DNA of 64,000 bases from the NCBI GenBank assembly GCA_944472135.2, contig OX235264.1, positions 121,053,809 through 121,117,808 on the forward strand. Direction: 5' to 3'. The notes beneath the pieces were generated by a model. That model ran no database searches and was not told the origin of the DNA. It was given only the letters and a program-made list of their open reading frames with translations. Shown in pieces: positions 40,115 through 50,062 of the stretch (the first letter of the stretch is position 1; each line of letters begins with the position of its first letter). This DNA comes from Trichobilharzia regenti (Eukaryota; Platyhelminthes; Trematoda; Strigeidida; Schistosomatidae). Made by a program: the position numbers and the translations under genes.

Positions 40115-40452
40115 TGTAACAACAGAAGACAAGGGCCAGGCAACAGATCGTTCTATTATGAAAATCAACACGTATTTATACATATTTCAACTACATTATT
40201 ATAGACAAGCGCAGTCATCTGATTGGTTGTTTATCAGAAGTTAGGTAGACAAACGCAGGCTTCTGATTGGTTGTTTCGGGATTCCTTGACAAATAGAGTT
40301 CTCTATCTGCGAATCATATTTTGCCACGTTAACTTTGCTGTGATTGGTTGTTGACTCAGCCTTGTTCATATTGTCTCACGGCCCATATTAGTGACCTAGA
40401 CCTTAACGTAGATTAGTGCCAACCAATCGGCTAGCAGCCTGCTCTCACCACA
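40115..40452 (-). repeat. LTR of the inserted short element
   Basis: 338 bp; differs from the 328-bp LTRs near position 500-1556 mainly by a 10-bp ATCAGAAGTT insertion near 40233. Confidence 0.88.
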
Positions 40453-40943
40453 CTCGTCCCCCCGTCAAATACGTGCGACTGAAGTCGGCTTGATCTACTT
40501 GGTGCAGGCGTCATCGTTGGCTTGTCTCGCTGTATCCTTTTCTGGAGCTCGCTGACGTTCACGCGCCTCTTATTGTTCGCCATTGCGACTGTGTCTGCGT
40601 AACCCCATCTCGAAGTGACCATATATGGTCCTTCCCACTTTGGAAACTGTTTGCCTGACCCTGTCGAACATTCGTCCATACTTCGGCTCACACTTTCATA
40701 TGCTGCTTTCACCCGACCTCCCAGCAGCGTCCCAAGTAGCAGCTCCATCGCTGACAGATCTTGAACGCCACTCAACTGCGCAGAAGCCTTGAAGTCCTGC
40801 CCGAAGATCCATATGTCTCTATCAAAAACAGCAGGGCATATGCTTTCCATTTGTCGGTAGGCATCGACACCAAATGTAACAACAGAAGACAAGGGCCAGG
40901 CAACAGATCGTTTTATTATGAAAATCAACACGTATTTATACAT
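40431..40943 (-). pseudogene. Integrase C-terminal fragment, copy 3
   Basis: 170 residues, the same deleted structure as at 50-547 and 785-1297 with four substitutions. The KWEGPY module is retained and all catalytic parts are absent. Because this copy sits in a unit with its own target duplication, the deleted form is the thing that moved. Confidence 0.7.
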
Positions 40944-41212
40944 ATTTCAACTACATTATTATAGACAAGCGCAGTCATCTGATTGGTTGTTTATCAGAAG
41001 TTAGGTAGACAAACGCAGGCTTCTGATTGGTTGTTTCGGGATTCCTTGACAAATAGAGTTCTCTATCTGCGAATCATATTTTGCCACGTTAACTTTGCTG
41101 TGATTGGTTGTTGACTCAGCCTTGTTCATATTGTCTCACGGCCCATATTAGTGACCTAGACCTTAACGTAGATTAGTGCCAACCAATCGGCTAGCAGCCT
41201 GCTCTCACCACA
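40875..41212 (-). repeat. LTR of the inserted short element
   Basis: 338 bp and seemingly identical to 40115-40452, including the 10-bp insertion, so this insertion is young. Confidence 0.88.
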
Positions 41213-41224
41213 CTGGTACGACCC

Positions 41225-41616
41225 ATGGCACCTAGGACCACCTCATTGCACACCAACTCTGATGTGCAGACACCCAGTCTGACCTCCTTTTCATTCATAA
41301 ACTCTTGCGGTGCTGACGCACAAATAGATTTTGGTTATGGTGATATTTTAAGCCAGTTTGTAGTATCCCGTGACTTATTCACGATATTGCTAATTAATGC
41401 ACGCTCCTTAATCAATAAGATATCTGAACTAAGGACATTATTATTAATCGCCAAGCCTACTGTAGCTCTTATTACGGAATCATGGTGCACATCCTCTGTA
41501 CTTGATGTGCAGGTATTGATGATTACACTGCACACCGTGCAAACAGAGATTGCAAGTGTGGTGGTGGATGTCTCATACATATACATAGCTCATTTGTAGT
41601 CAGTAATAATAATAAT
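41225..41616 (+). pseudogene. LINE endonuclease N-terminal part, family F
   Basis: Starts at ATG 41225, overlapping the ORF1 end. It contains LLINARSLINKISELRTLL and ALITESWC, the first motifs of a CR1-type APE endonuclease. A frame change near 41518 is needed to reach GGGCLIHIHSSF. The copy ends at the LTR-element insertion site near 41616; the AAT repeat there could be coding (SNNNNS) or the ATT tail of the opposing LINE H. Confidence 0.7.
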
Positions 41617-41621
41617 AGTAT

Positions 41622-41990
41622 TGTCAGCAAAGTCTCATAAACCGTTAATGCCCAGCTCTCGCTACGCTCGGGCCCACGCTGTTCTTAGAAGATTTCTCAG
41701 AAACGCTTAGTTATAACGGACGCAAAAACCAAAACACCGATCTGCCGTTTGATATTTGTTTATTGTTACACCAACATATAAAAGGAATAAGCGAACTAAG
41801 CAAACTAAGGTCTGAAAACAAATATTACAATAATAAATCTCTGTATTACTTCTGACGATGTTTCAATCTTCTTTCTGAACAGCGACCGATGAGACGATGA
41901 CTGTCGTATTGATGCCTCCGCGAAAATTGGGGAAGTTGATTTTGAGCAAACAACCAAGAATCGATCGTTCAATCTTCAACTACATTGACA
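41622..41990 (-). repeat. 3' LTR of the gag-only BEL element
   Basis: 369 bp, differing from the 5' LTR by about one base near its inner end (CAACTACATTG versus CAACTCCATTG). Preceded on the coding strand by GCCGGGGAG. Confidence 0.92.
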
Positions 41991-42947
41991 CTCCCCGGCA
42001 AAAAAGGGATCCAACCCTTTTTTCCTTCACGACCAATACACGTTGACTTGGATGCCATTGCGAGAACCTGGGTCACACGGACAAAGCTGAAATGGAAAAC
42101 AAACAGGAAAGCCAACACACCACAAGCATACCCACAGCACAATCTCACACATCAATGACGACCTACGCCTCCAGACAGAGACCTCCTCTTGACATCTTGC
42201 AACACAATCGCCACTTACTAGAATGACTCTTGCAGAATGCAACGTGACCATAGCAGCACCTCATGATACTCTTCAAGCATCCTCTTTTCTATTCACTATC
42301 AATTATCACTGAAATCGCTTGTCACTCATTCTGCCTCAGTTCTAGTAGCGGTGACGCATGCGAGCCTCAGTCGTTTACACTCTTTCTCCCCGGCGTGTCG
42401 GACCGCAGCTAACAATTATCTCCGTGTGCATTTCATTCTCAGCAATAGCCTCCCCGGCGTATACGACCCATCTGCTGTCCTTAACATCAATCAATTCATT
42501 CACGGATGTAGAAGACTCGAAACAACTTCGGAAGTAATCACGACGAAAATTTTAACAAAAATTATGCAATAACAACAAGGTACGAAAACAACGAGTAAAC
42601 ACAATGAATTCAAATAACACCAATTGATATGACACACCACACGTATATACAAACAGTACACACAAACTCGCATTTCATGTCTTGATGGAATACCCTTGAA
42701 GAATTGCAGGACTTACACCAGTACGCCTACAAACCTTCACAGGTTGACCATTGTAAGTTGTGGAATGTCCGGACACAAACAGAACTACCAACAGCTAGAT
42801 GACAGATGATATCAATTCAGTATATACAATATGAACATATGTACAAAATCACACACCGAGCACATTAGACTGCTCATTGATGCGCTACCCTTTGAAGAAT
42901 TGTAGGACTTGCAGCAGTACGCCTACAACCCTTCTCAGGTTGACGCC
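41991..42947 (-). other. Non-coding 3' internal region of the BEL element
   Basis: On the coding strand GCCGGGGAG occurs directly before the 3' LTR (41999-41991) and in two more copies near 42388 and 42452. A perfect 9-bp hairpin AAAAAAGGG-ATCCAA-CCCTTTTTT lies at 42001-42024. A pair of about 75-bp direct repeats with the shared core GCAGTACGCCTACAA-like text lies near 42685-42760 and 42880-42955. Confidence 0.6.
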
Positions 42948-43325
42948 CTAGGTTGGAAAATCGTCGCAGACTTCATTTGCTAACTTCCTTCTATCAGCTA
43001 TATCCTCAAATCTGAACGGCAACACGCCCATGTCATTGTATCGTAGAATATAGATGACCAACAAACACACGACATATCTCATCAACCAAGTATAGAAACA
43101 GAGTAATTTACACCAAAGATAATAACATTCAATTAGTAACTTGAAACTAGAAATGCCTTTATTCGTGCAAGTCAATTTAACAATAACTCTCTCCTTTACA
43201 CTTGGCTTATCCACACTAAACTGAGCAATATCTTTCGTCTTTTCAAATGCACCAATACTATCATAGTCATTGCAGAAGATACTTGAGTTGATGGGCATCT
43301 GTTTCATTGTGGATGAAAACACCAA
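42948..43325 (-). CDS. Small unknown frame after BEL gag
   Basis: About 125 residues, 30 bp downstream of the gag stop. A central hydrophobic stretch (about residues 70-95, LWCKLLCFYTWLMRYVV) looks like one or two membrane segments; the C terminus (RRKLANEVCDDFP) is charged. I do not recognise it. It could be a remnant of pol, or a chance frame; the lack of stops in a 54-element of AT-rich sequence is weak evidence. Confidence 0.3.
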   Translation of the reverse strand: MVFSSTMKQMPINSSIFCNDYDSIGAFEKTKDIAQFSVDKPSVKERVIVKLTCTNKGISSFKLLIECYYLWCKLLCFYTWLMRYVVCLLVIYILRYNDMGVLPFRFEDIADRRKLANEVCDDFPT

Positions 43326-43354
43326 CGATGACTGAGTGACACAAAGTGATGAAC

Positions 43355-44818
43355 TTAGCGGTGGATCAGAAGCTGTTTTTTTCGGCTTTCAGATAGTTGT
43401 CCAACTGCAAGATTACCACCACTGCTGTCTTTCACTACTAGTTCGGGTTTAGCACTATCATCTGATGATAGGTGGGCTACATGCTGATCACTCACACTGA
43501 CGGTCTCACAAATATCCATAACTTCTGGAACTGCATCTGCGTTCAATTCTACTTCACGTTGTAGTTGTACAGAACCTTTATTTAACTTAGCAGTAGTAGG
43601 CATATCCCTCATCTCATCATGATCAACCAAAGACAAATCTGCACTATCATGATCATTACCACAAATATTCAATTTACCGTCAAGTTCATCATTTTCAAAC
43701 TCTTTAATAACAGAAGTAGACAATTTTGGTTCCTCCTCACAAATCATTAAAGGTTTTATAACTTCACTCTGACTAGATATACTTTGTAAACTTGTGGAGT
43801 CAGAACTCCACTCTGAAGCAGTAACTCTATTCTGTGACACTCTATTCAACAACGGCTTACCAGTTGCAACTACAGACTTCTTCACAACACCGTTATCATC
43901 ACACAATTCGCAGTCAGACCTGGAGTTTACATTTAGCTTATCACTGAACTTGCTCACTGGTTCACAGCTCACCTTTGTATGCACCTCTTGCAAACGAGTA
44001 CAACACAACCGTGTTTGTCTTGCATCTTGCAACTTATCTGTTGAGGATGTACTACGAAAGCTGTTACACTCACTAGATCTATATGCATTACTAGACATCA
44101 TCGAGCCTTCTCGATATCCACCTCTCTGAGGCTTATTCGTCATCAATGAGTGCGTTTTACCCTCAGACTGCTCTATTCTATGGGTGAGATCTAACAGACT
44201 GGAAAACTTGCTCATAGATTGATTGACACTAGTATTTACCAGTTTCAGGATATCATCAAACTTTGGCTCGATACCCTCATCCTCCATACGGGAGCTCATC
44301 TTCACCCACTTCCTTTGCAGTCGAGTAGGTAGACGTCTTGCTATTACTTCTAGTATAAAACTCGAGTTGAGGTCACTCATTCGATTCATCGAAATCATTC
44401 CATTCTTGTAAATTAGCAAATTATCCAAAAACTCAGTGAGTGCCTGGGAGTCATCCTGTAATTGACCACCATTACCCTTAACAGCCTCGAATAATTTCCC
44501 TGCAATCATCGAAGGTCTTCCAAACCTTTGACGTAATATGCTCATAGCCTCATCGTAGCCCTCTTTTGGCTTCATAAACTTACAACACTGTATAGCTCTT
44601 GAAGCATCTCCAGTGCAATATCTCATCAAATACATTAACTTCATTTCATCATTTAATAAAAAACCACTCAACATGATCTCAAACTCCTTCACAAATTGTA
44701 AATAATCGGCCGGGTTTCCATCAAAACACCGTGGTTCTAATTTAGGGAGTTTGATGTTCCTATTATCCCTGAACGGCGAAACAGTAACATCAACCATGTC
44801 ATGCTTAACATCAGACAC
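43355..44818 (-). CDS. gag: BEL/Pao-type Gag (487 residues)
   Basis: Starts with ATG at 44818 (MSDVKHDM). Residues about 22-190 match the BEL/Pao Gag pattern: IKLPKLEPRCFDGNPADYL, a repeated acidic-hydrophobic helical region, YCTGDASRAIQ, YDEAMSILRQRFG and ARRLPTRLQRKW. The remaining 280 residues are polar and acidic, with scattered Cys/His pairs (LCCTRLQEVHTKVSC, CELCDD) but no regular zinc knuckle. Gag packages element RNA and forms the particle. The frame is intact with no lesions over 487 codons, in contrast to the gag at 36745-37928, and it is the only sizeable protein of this element. Confidence 0.8.
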   Translation of the reverse strand: MSDVKHDMVDVTVSPFRDNRNIKLPKLEPRCFDGNPADYLQFVKEFEIMLSGFLLNDEMKLMYLMRYCTGDASRAIQCCKFMKPKEGYDEAMSILRQRFGRPSMIAGKLFEAVKGNGGQLQDDSQALTEFLDNLLIYKNGMISMNRMSDLNSSFILEVIARRLPTRLQRKWVKMSSRMEDEGIEPKFDDILKLVNTSVNQSMSKFSSLLDLTHRIEQSEGKTHSLMTNKPQRGGYREGSMMSSNAYRSSECNSFRSTSSTDKLQDARQTRLCCTRLQEVHTKVSCEPVSKFSDKLNVNSRSDCELCDDNGVVKKSVVATGKPLLNRVSQNRVTASEWSSDSTSLQSISSQSEVIKPLMICEEEPKLSTSVIKEFENDELDGKLNICGNDHDSADLSLVDHDEMRDMPTTAKLNKGSVQLQREVELNADAVPEVMDICETVSVSDQHVAHLSSDDSAKPELVVKDSSGGNLAVGQLSESRKKQLLIHR

Positions 44819-45045
44819 ATCGTTACTATAACAGACAAGTCACCATGACTTACTTTCCTGTTTGCATCCAAGACACTCTGTCCCTTCTTTGACCCAGGCA
44901 TTGTTGAACTTGACCAAATTCCAAAAACGTTCCAGATATTGCTTGTTCAAAGAGGACTTGACCGGCACCAGGAAAGATGAACAGTGACTATCCAAACTTT
45001 CACCAACTGTTTCAATCCGCCAGATCTGTTTCAATCGTCAGAAAC
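44819..45045 (-). other. 5' leader of the BEL element
   Basis: Between the 5' LTR and the gag ATG. A TGGCGGATTGAAACAG sequence near 45025 begins with TGG and could be a displaced primer site. A 64-codon frame (45034-44840) ends just before gag; it may be leader sequence only. Confidence 0.4.
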
Positions 45046-45414
45046 TGTCAGCAAAGTCTCATAAACCGTTAATGCCCAGCTCTCGCTACGCTCGGGCCCA
45101 CGCTGTTCTTAGAAGATTTCTCAGAAACGCTTAGTTATAACGGACGCAAAAACCAAAACACCGATCTGCCGTTTGATATTTGTTTATTGTTACACCAACA
45201 TATAAAAGGAATAAGCGAACTAAGCAAACTAAGGTCTGAAAACAAATATTACAATAATAAATCTCTGTATTACTTCTGACGATGTTTCAATCTTCTTTCT
45301 GAACAGCGACCGATGAGACGATGACTGTCGTATTGATGCCTCCGCGAAAATTGGGGAAGTTGATTTTGAGCAAACAACCAAGAATCGATCGTTCAATCTT
45401 CAACTCCATTGACA
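45046..45414 (-). repeat. 5' LTR of the gag-only BEL element
   Basis: 369 bp, TG...CA, paired with 41622-41990. Confidence 0.92.
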
Positions 45415-45419
45415 AGTAT

Positions 45420-46362
45420 ATTCTCATTTTGTACATGAGAGACGCCAGTTTACAGGCATCATCAATATGATAAATTACATATACGATTAGCAATCATAAT
45501 TAATAATAATGTTTTAAGAAAATACACATTTTTTCCTACTTGTGTAGGACACACCAAATATAAAGGCATGGGTAAGCATTATTTAAATTTCATAAATTCG
45601 GTTTATGGTTAAGTTACATGGTTGCTGGCGTTTTTGTCTTAGGTCTGTGGGAACAATGTGATAACCAGTCATTTAATGGAGCACGTCATGAAATATAGGA
45701 ATATTAACTTCGCATTAACAAAAAAACCCAAGTAAGTTTTGGATGGACTAAAAATACTTGGGAAAAAATAAAGCTTGAAGTAATTCCTCAATATAACTTG
45801 GGTGTGTACAAATCCGAATCTTATTTTTGATTTGATTTATATTCAAATTGGGTAATAAGGAAGCTATTTTACAGATACGATCAGTTAAGTTATAAGTTAC
45901 AATCGTGACGTTGTATTACAAATTGATACTTTTCCATTGGTATAAGAGTATATTCCACAAACGTAATCCAGGTTGCGTCGTGGAGAAAGTTAATTCGTTA
46001 TTAACCAGGCAACTGAAAGATACGGGACCAATAATGTTTGCAGATCATTTGTCATTGCAAATGGTCAAATATCCACATTATTTATTCTCATTCAAAAAGT
46101 CAAATGGAAGCTGAAATGGTGAGAGAAAAAAGAAGGCGAACAACAGCAACGCAAAAGAAAGCAACGGGAGTCCTTAGGGAGTGATTAATAAATATATACA
46201 TATATATTCTGTTTTGTAACTATGCTTATTTTTGTTCATTAACTAGCTAGTCCCGTTACGCTAACTTTTATATTATGTGTGAACTAACATTACTGTCCTG
46301 TGTAGAAATGTTTATCATCTAGTTCCAATAATATTAAAATTTATGATTGTAGTATGTTGTAA
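45420..46362 (-). other. Family H 3' UTR
   Basis: No gene. It includes the CTTCAAGCTTTATTTTTTCCC block and the CCCAAGTA...TACTTGGG hairpin at 45727-45762, the counterpart of the family-B hairpin at 36138-36173. The plus-strand frame at 45905-46114 looks accidental. Confidence 0.65.
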
Positions 46363-48905
46363 CTACACGTTTAAAGAACTTAAAATATCTATGTAGGGTG
46401 AAAAAGAAGGTGTAAGATTCAGGCGCAAAAGTGCATTGTCATCTTTGAGCAGTCTGGTGACTGAGGAGATGAACACTGAAAGTGTGTTTGCATCGCGCAC
46501 ATTAGCTGGTAGTCTATTCCAAATGACTGAAAACCTATTTAAGAAGAAGTTGTACCGCACGTAAGTCTGACAGTTCTCCATAGCAGCTAGGTTGTGATGA
46601 TTTCTAAGATCGTAACTGATGACAGCGGTAGGTTTAGTTATTGGCTCGGAGGAATGCAAGAGAAGATTAGTTAGCTTGTAGTAAAAGATAAGGTTTAGCT
46701 TAAGGCGTCTTTTCCAGAGGGGTTCTAATCTTAGTCTTTCGCATCGCTCATGGTATTCCAGACCACTTTCTAAACCAAGAGTTCTTGAGGTAAACTGCCG
46801 TTGCACTCCCTCTAATTTAAGCTTGTCATTTTGTCTGAGTCCGCTAAGAATAAACGGGCAGTATTCTAAGATAGGTCGGACACATACTTTGTATAATAAA
46901 ACCCTAGTTTCACAACAAAAGAAATTGCGTGTTATGCAACCTATCGGCCTTCGTGCTTTACGACTGGCATAATCAGTCTGTTCAGCGAACGTTAGGTTAC
47001 TAGAGTATCTAATACCGAGATCTACGACTGAGTTGAGCTTAGCTAGTTTTCGCCCATTTATTTCAAGAGTTAGATCAAGCTTACTGTTTCCGATACAAAT
47101 CCAGCCGCATTTGTCAATGTTAAAGTTTAGACAGGATTCAGCACACCATGTTGCGAGACTACTTAGTTCAAGATGTATTTTAGTAACCATATCGCTTAAT
47201 TCATGAGTGTAGCAGGAGTAGACGACTTTGAGGTCGTCAGCATATAGGAATGGTTTACCTGAGGTGAAGCACTTGCAAATGCTGTTAATGTAGACTGTGA
47301 ATAAAAGTGGACCTAGGACACTACCTTGCACGACCCCACTTGAGATCTGCCTAGGATGAGACAATACAGATCCAACTTTGGTTATTTGTACCCTGTTGCT
47401 AAGAAATGATTTTAACCAGTTCAGTAATGGGTTGCGAATTCCACAAGAGTACAGCTTCTCAAAGAGAATACTGTGAGATACCATGTCAAATGCCCTAGAT
47501 ATATCGAAGTAGAGAACAACGACTAGCTTACGTGCTTCGCGACTACTAGTGATGCAGTTGAAAAAGTCGAAGTGGCAAGTAACGCAGGATCTATTTTTGA
47601 GAAATCCGTGTTGAGACCTTGTAACAAGATCTTCCCTAATTAGGTAGTCTGACAATTGATCTTTTACAACTTTCTCCATGATTCGTGAGATAACTGGGGT
47701 TATATTTATGGGTCTGTAATTGCGGACGTTTGCCCTATCACCAGATTTGTAATGTGGAATTATGAAGCTAGTTTTCCACTCACTAGGGTAAGTGCCAGTG
47801 TCCATAGATATTGAGAAGAATTTAAGAAGTAACAAGGGTATATCACACCCACTGTTTTTGAAAATTATCGAAGCTAGGCCATCCGGTCCCGTACTAGTGG
47901 AAGGTTTAAGGCTTTTAATTGCTTGTACTATTAATTGATTAGTAAACACAATGCTTTCAAGGGAAGAGCTAGTAACGGGGGCTATTTCACCAGGCATATG
48001 TGTTTCTAAACTAAAGTTTGCAAACCAATCACTGAAGAGTTCACAGATAGTGGCAGGTTCATTGTAGATTACTATGTCGTGAAGTAAGTATGGGATTTCC
48101 CTCGCCGACTGCATTCGTTTTTTAAGAAGTGCCGTTAAGTTATAAACTTTGGAGGTACTTTCAAGTGCCGTTAGCTCTTCCTCGAGGTCCTTTCGAGAGC
48201 GTAGGCGCTTGATAGATTCAAGAGACTCGTGGATTGTGAGCAGTAGTGATATGTCCTTAGTGGAATAGTACTGTTTCTTCAACTTCCTTAGCATATTGAG
48301 GTGAGTCCTTGAAACATATTCAGTTCGGTGTCTACTTAATTTCACTATTTTCTTTGGAGCAACAGTATCTAGACAAAGGGTAACATTCCTGTAAAATAGG
48401 GACACTCAAGTCTCCAGGAAGTCAAGGGTAAAATAATCATCCCATTGACAGAGTCGAATAAGTTCTTGGACTAACCCCCAGTCTGTATATTTGTAACTAC
48501 GACATATCATGCTCCAAGAATCTTGCTTGTTTCCTGTATTTAGTAGTGAGAAAGGCAGAGAGCAGAGTACCATTCTACGGTCACTACTGGAAAATCTATT
48601 ACCAACATACGTGGATGTTGGGATTGTGTCATGACAAAATACAAGGTCCAACATGTTGTCACCACGAGTAGGTGTCTGGACGTGTTGTTGCCATCCATAA
48701 TAGTCGATAGTGGCAAGTAATTCGTCGAAGCGTTGGAACCCGGAACTACTTAACCAATTGACTTCTGGAAGATTGAAGTCCCCCGCAATTATATTGTAAT
48801 TAGCACTAAACGAGGATGCGTGTGCAAACGATTTAGCTAATAACGCATCAGTTTCTTTTGTTGAGCTTGGTGCTCGATAAACACAGCCTATGAGAAGTTT
48901 GTACT
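46363..48905 (-). pseudogene. LINE ORF2, family H: endonuclease part and RT, one in-frame TGA
   Basis: Endonuclease motifs: IGCVYRAPSS, IIAGDFNLPEVNW, NRFSSSDRR (normally GSDH). RT motifs: NYRPINITPVISRIMEK, YFDISRAFDMVSHS, SGVVQGSVLGP, YADDLKVVY, CGWICIG, and the C-terminal ILEYCPFIL, GVQRQFTSRTLGLE, DLRNHHNL, IWNRLPANV. The frame is continuous for about 845 codons except for a TGA at 48408-48406 (LET-stop-VSLFY), between endonuclease and RT. Unlike family A, the LEGVQRQF region is in the main frame. The first half of the endonuclease is missing. The frame preceding 48906 (to 48984) is chimaeric with the inverted arm. Confidence 0.85.
48358..48709. repeat. Left arm of a 352-bp inverted repeat
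   Basis: Pairs with 48906-49257; the arms look fully identical. Spacer 196 bp (48710-48905). The arm carries the C-terminal endonuclease part of LINE H. Confidence 0.9.
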
Positions 48906-49257
48906 TATCGACTATTATGGATGGCAACAACACGTCCAGACACCTACTCGTGGTGACAACATGTTGGACCTTGTATTTTGTCATGACACAATCCCAACAT
49001 CCACGTATGTTGGTAATAGATTTTCCAGTAGTGACCGTAGAATGGTACTCTGCTCTCTGCCTTTCTCACTACTAAATACAGGAAACAAGCAAGATTCTTG
49101 GAGCATGATATGTCGTAGTTACAAATATACAGACTGGGGGTTAGTCCAAGAACTTATTCGACTCTGTCAATGGGATGATTATTTTACCCTTGACTTCCTG
49201 GAGACTTGAGTGTCCCTATTTTACAGGAATGTTACCCTTTGTCTAGATACTGTTGCT
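48906..49257. repeat. Right arm of a 352-bp inverted repeat
   Basis: Exact reverse complement of the left arm, including the TGA of the ORF2. Beyond 49257 the sequence changes to the RT of family A. Confidence 0.9.
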
Positions 49258-49268
49258 GAGATGGGTAC

Positions 49269-50062
49269 AGGGATATGAGCGTCGAAAGCAAGATCCAACA
49301 AGACTTAAACTATCTAGGCGATTGGAGCGCAAAGTGGCAACCGACTTTCAACCCGGACAAGTGCGGTATAACCCGCCTTGGACGCTGGAAACCGATAATG
49401 TGCCTATATATGTACGGTGAGCTCCTCTCAAAACTGAACACAGTCACAGATCTCGGGATAACATCCTCAGATTTATCCTTTTCCGATCATGCAAATAAGG
49501 TTGTATCTGACCGTAAACGACTTACTGGCTTTGTACTGCGTAACTTCTACACCCAAGAAGCAAGATTAGCTGTATATAGGACATGTATCCGTCCCAAACT
49601 TGAATACTGTGCTCTCCCATTTAGTAACCTCAGGTCTGTAGACAGAAAAAAATCGAAAGTCTCCAGAGATTCCTCACGAAACGCATAGTAGGGTTCGACC
49701 AACAAGTGGAATATGTTGACAGATGTGTACGTCTGAAACTAGAGCCTCTGTGGTTAAGGAGAGTGAAGTGCAACTTATTTCTACCCTTCAAAGTCATCAG
49801 GAAACATTGTTACAGTAACTCATCCACAACGTGGGAAAATATTAAATGATATCAGCTGCGAAACCACGACTACCTTGTCAAGGTGGCTGCCCACAGAAAA
49901 TCCATTAGGGCAAACTTATTCACCATAAAATATTGCACTCTTCGGAACCAACTACCACCTGAAACAAGATGTTGTGAAAACCCCGATGGGTTCAAACGGA
50001 GCCTAGAAAGACACTTTAACATGTCCACGCTAGCTCGTCTAAAAGACCACAACTGTTGGTAG
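49269..50062 (+). pseudogene. LINE RT C-terminal part, family A (A4)
   Basis: The frame 49275-49688 covers MSVESKIQQDLNYLG to the -1 frame change at the seven-A run (49646-49652); the -1 frame continues IESLQRFLTKR, with a TGA near 49847, to the TAG at 50060-50062. Same lesions as A2 and A3. Confidence 0.75.

Larger units (their letters stand above)
40115..41212 (-). mobile_element. 1098-bp LTR / integrase-tail / LTR element, inserted singly
   Basis: Same composition as the array at 1-1556, but a single unit with two complete 338-bp LTRs. It is flanked by CTGG at 40111-40114 and 41213-41216, and lies exactly between the end of ORF1 and the start of ORF2 of family F. Removing it and one CTGG rejoins the ORF1 frame (NHW then YDPW). 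Confidence 0.88.
41622..45414 (-). mobile_element. Gag-only BEL/Pao-type LTR element, complete insertion
   Basis: 3793 bp with two 369-bp LTRs (TGTCAATG...GCTGACA on the minus strand) and a perfect AGTAT duplication at 41617-41621 and 45415-45419. The internal part encodes a long Gag and a second small frame, but no protease, RT or integrase. It therefore must depend on an autonomous relative. Solo LTRs of the same family lie at 7238, 37199 and 63096. Confidence 0.92.
45420..48905 (-). mobile_element. CR1-like LINE, family H (H1)
   Basis: ORF2 from the middle of the endonuclease to the end, then a 3' UTR and a tail (ATGCC...GGCGT and CTCAT...ATGAG hairpins near 45430-45465). The BEL element landed just behind the tail. 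The 5' end at 48905 meets an inverted copy of its own endonuclease region. Confidence 0.82.

Noticed and set aside
42001..42024. Bacterial-type terminator (hairpin with T-run)
   Set aside because: The context is a eukaryotic LTR element next to its polypurine tract; no bacterial features in the window.
45905..46114. 69-codon plus-strand frame in the family-H 3' UTR
   Set aside because: No motif, opposite strand to the element, short.
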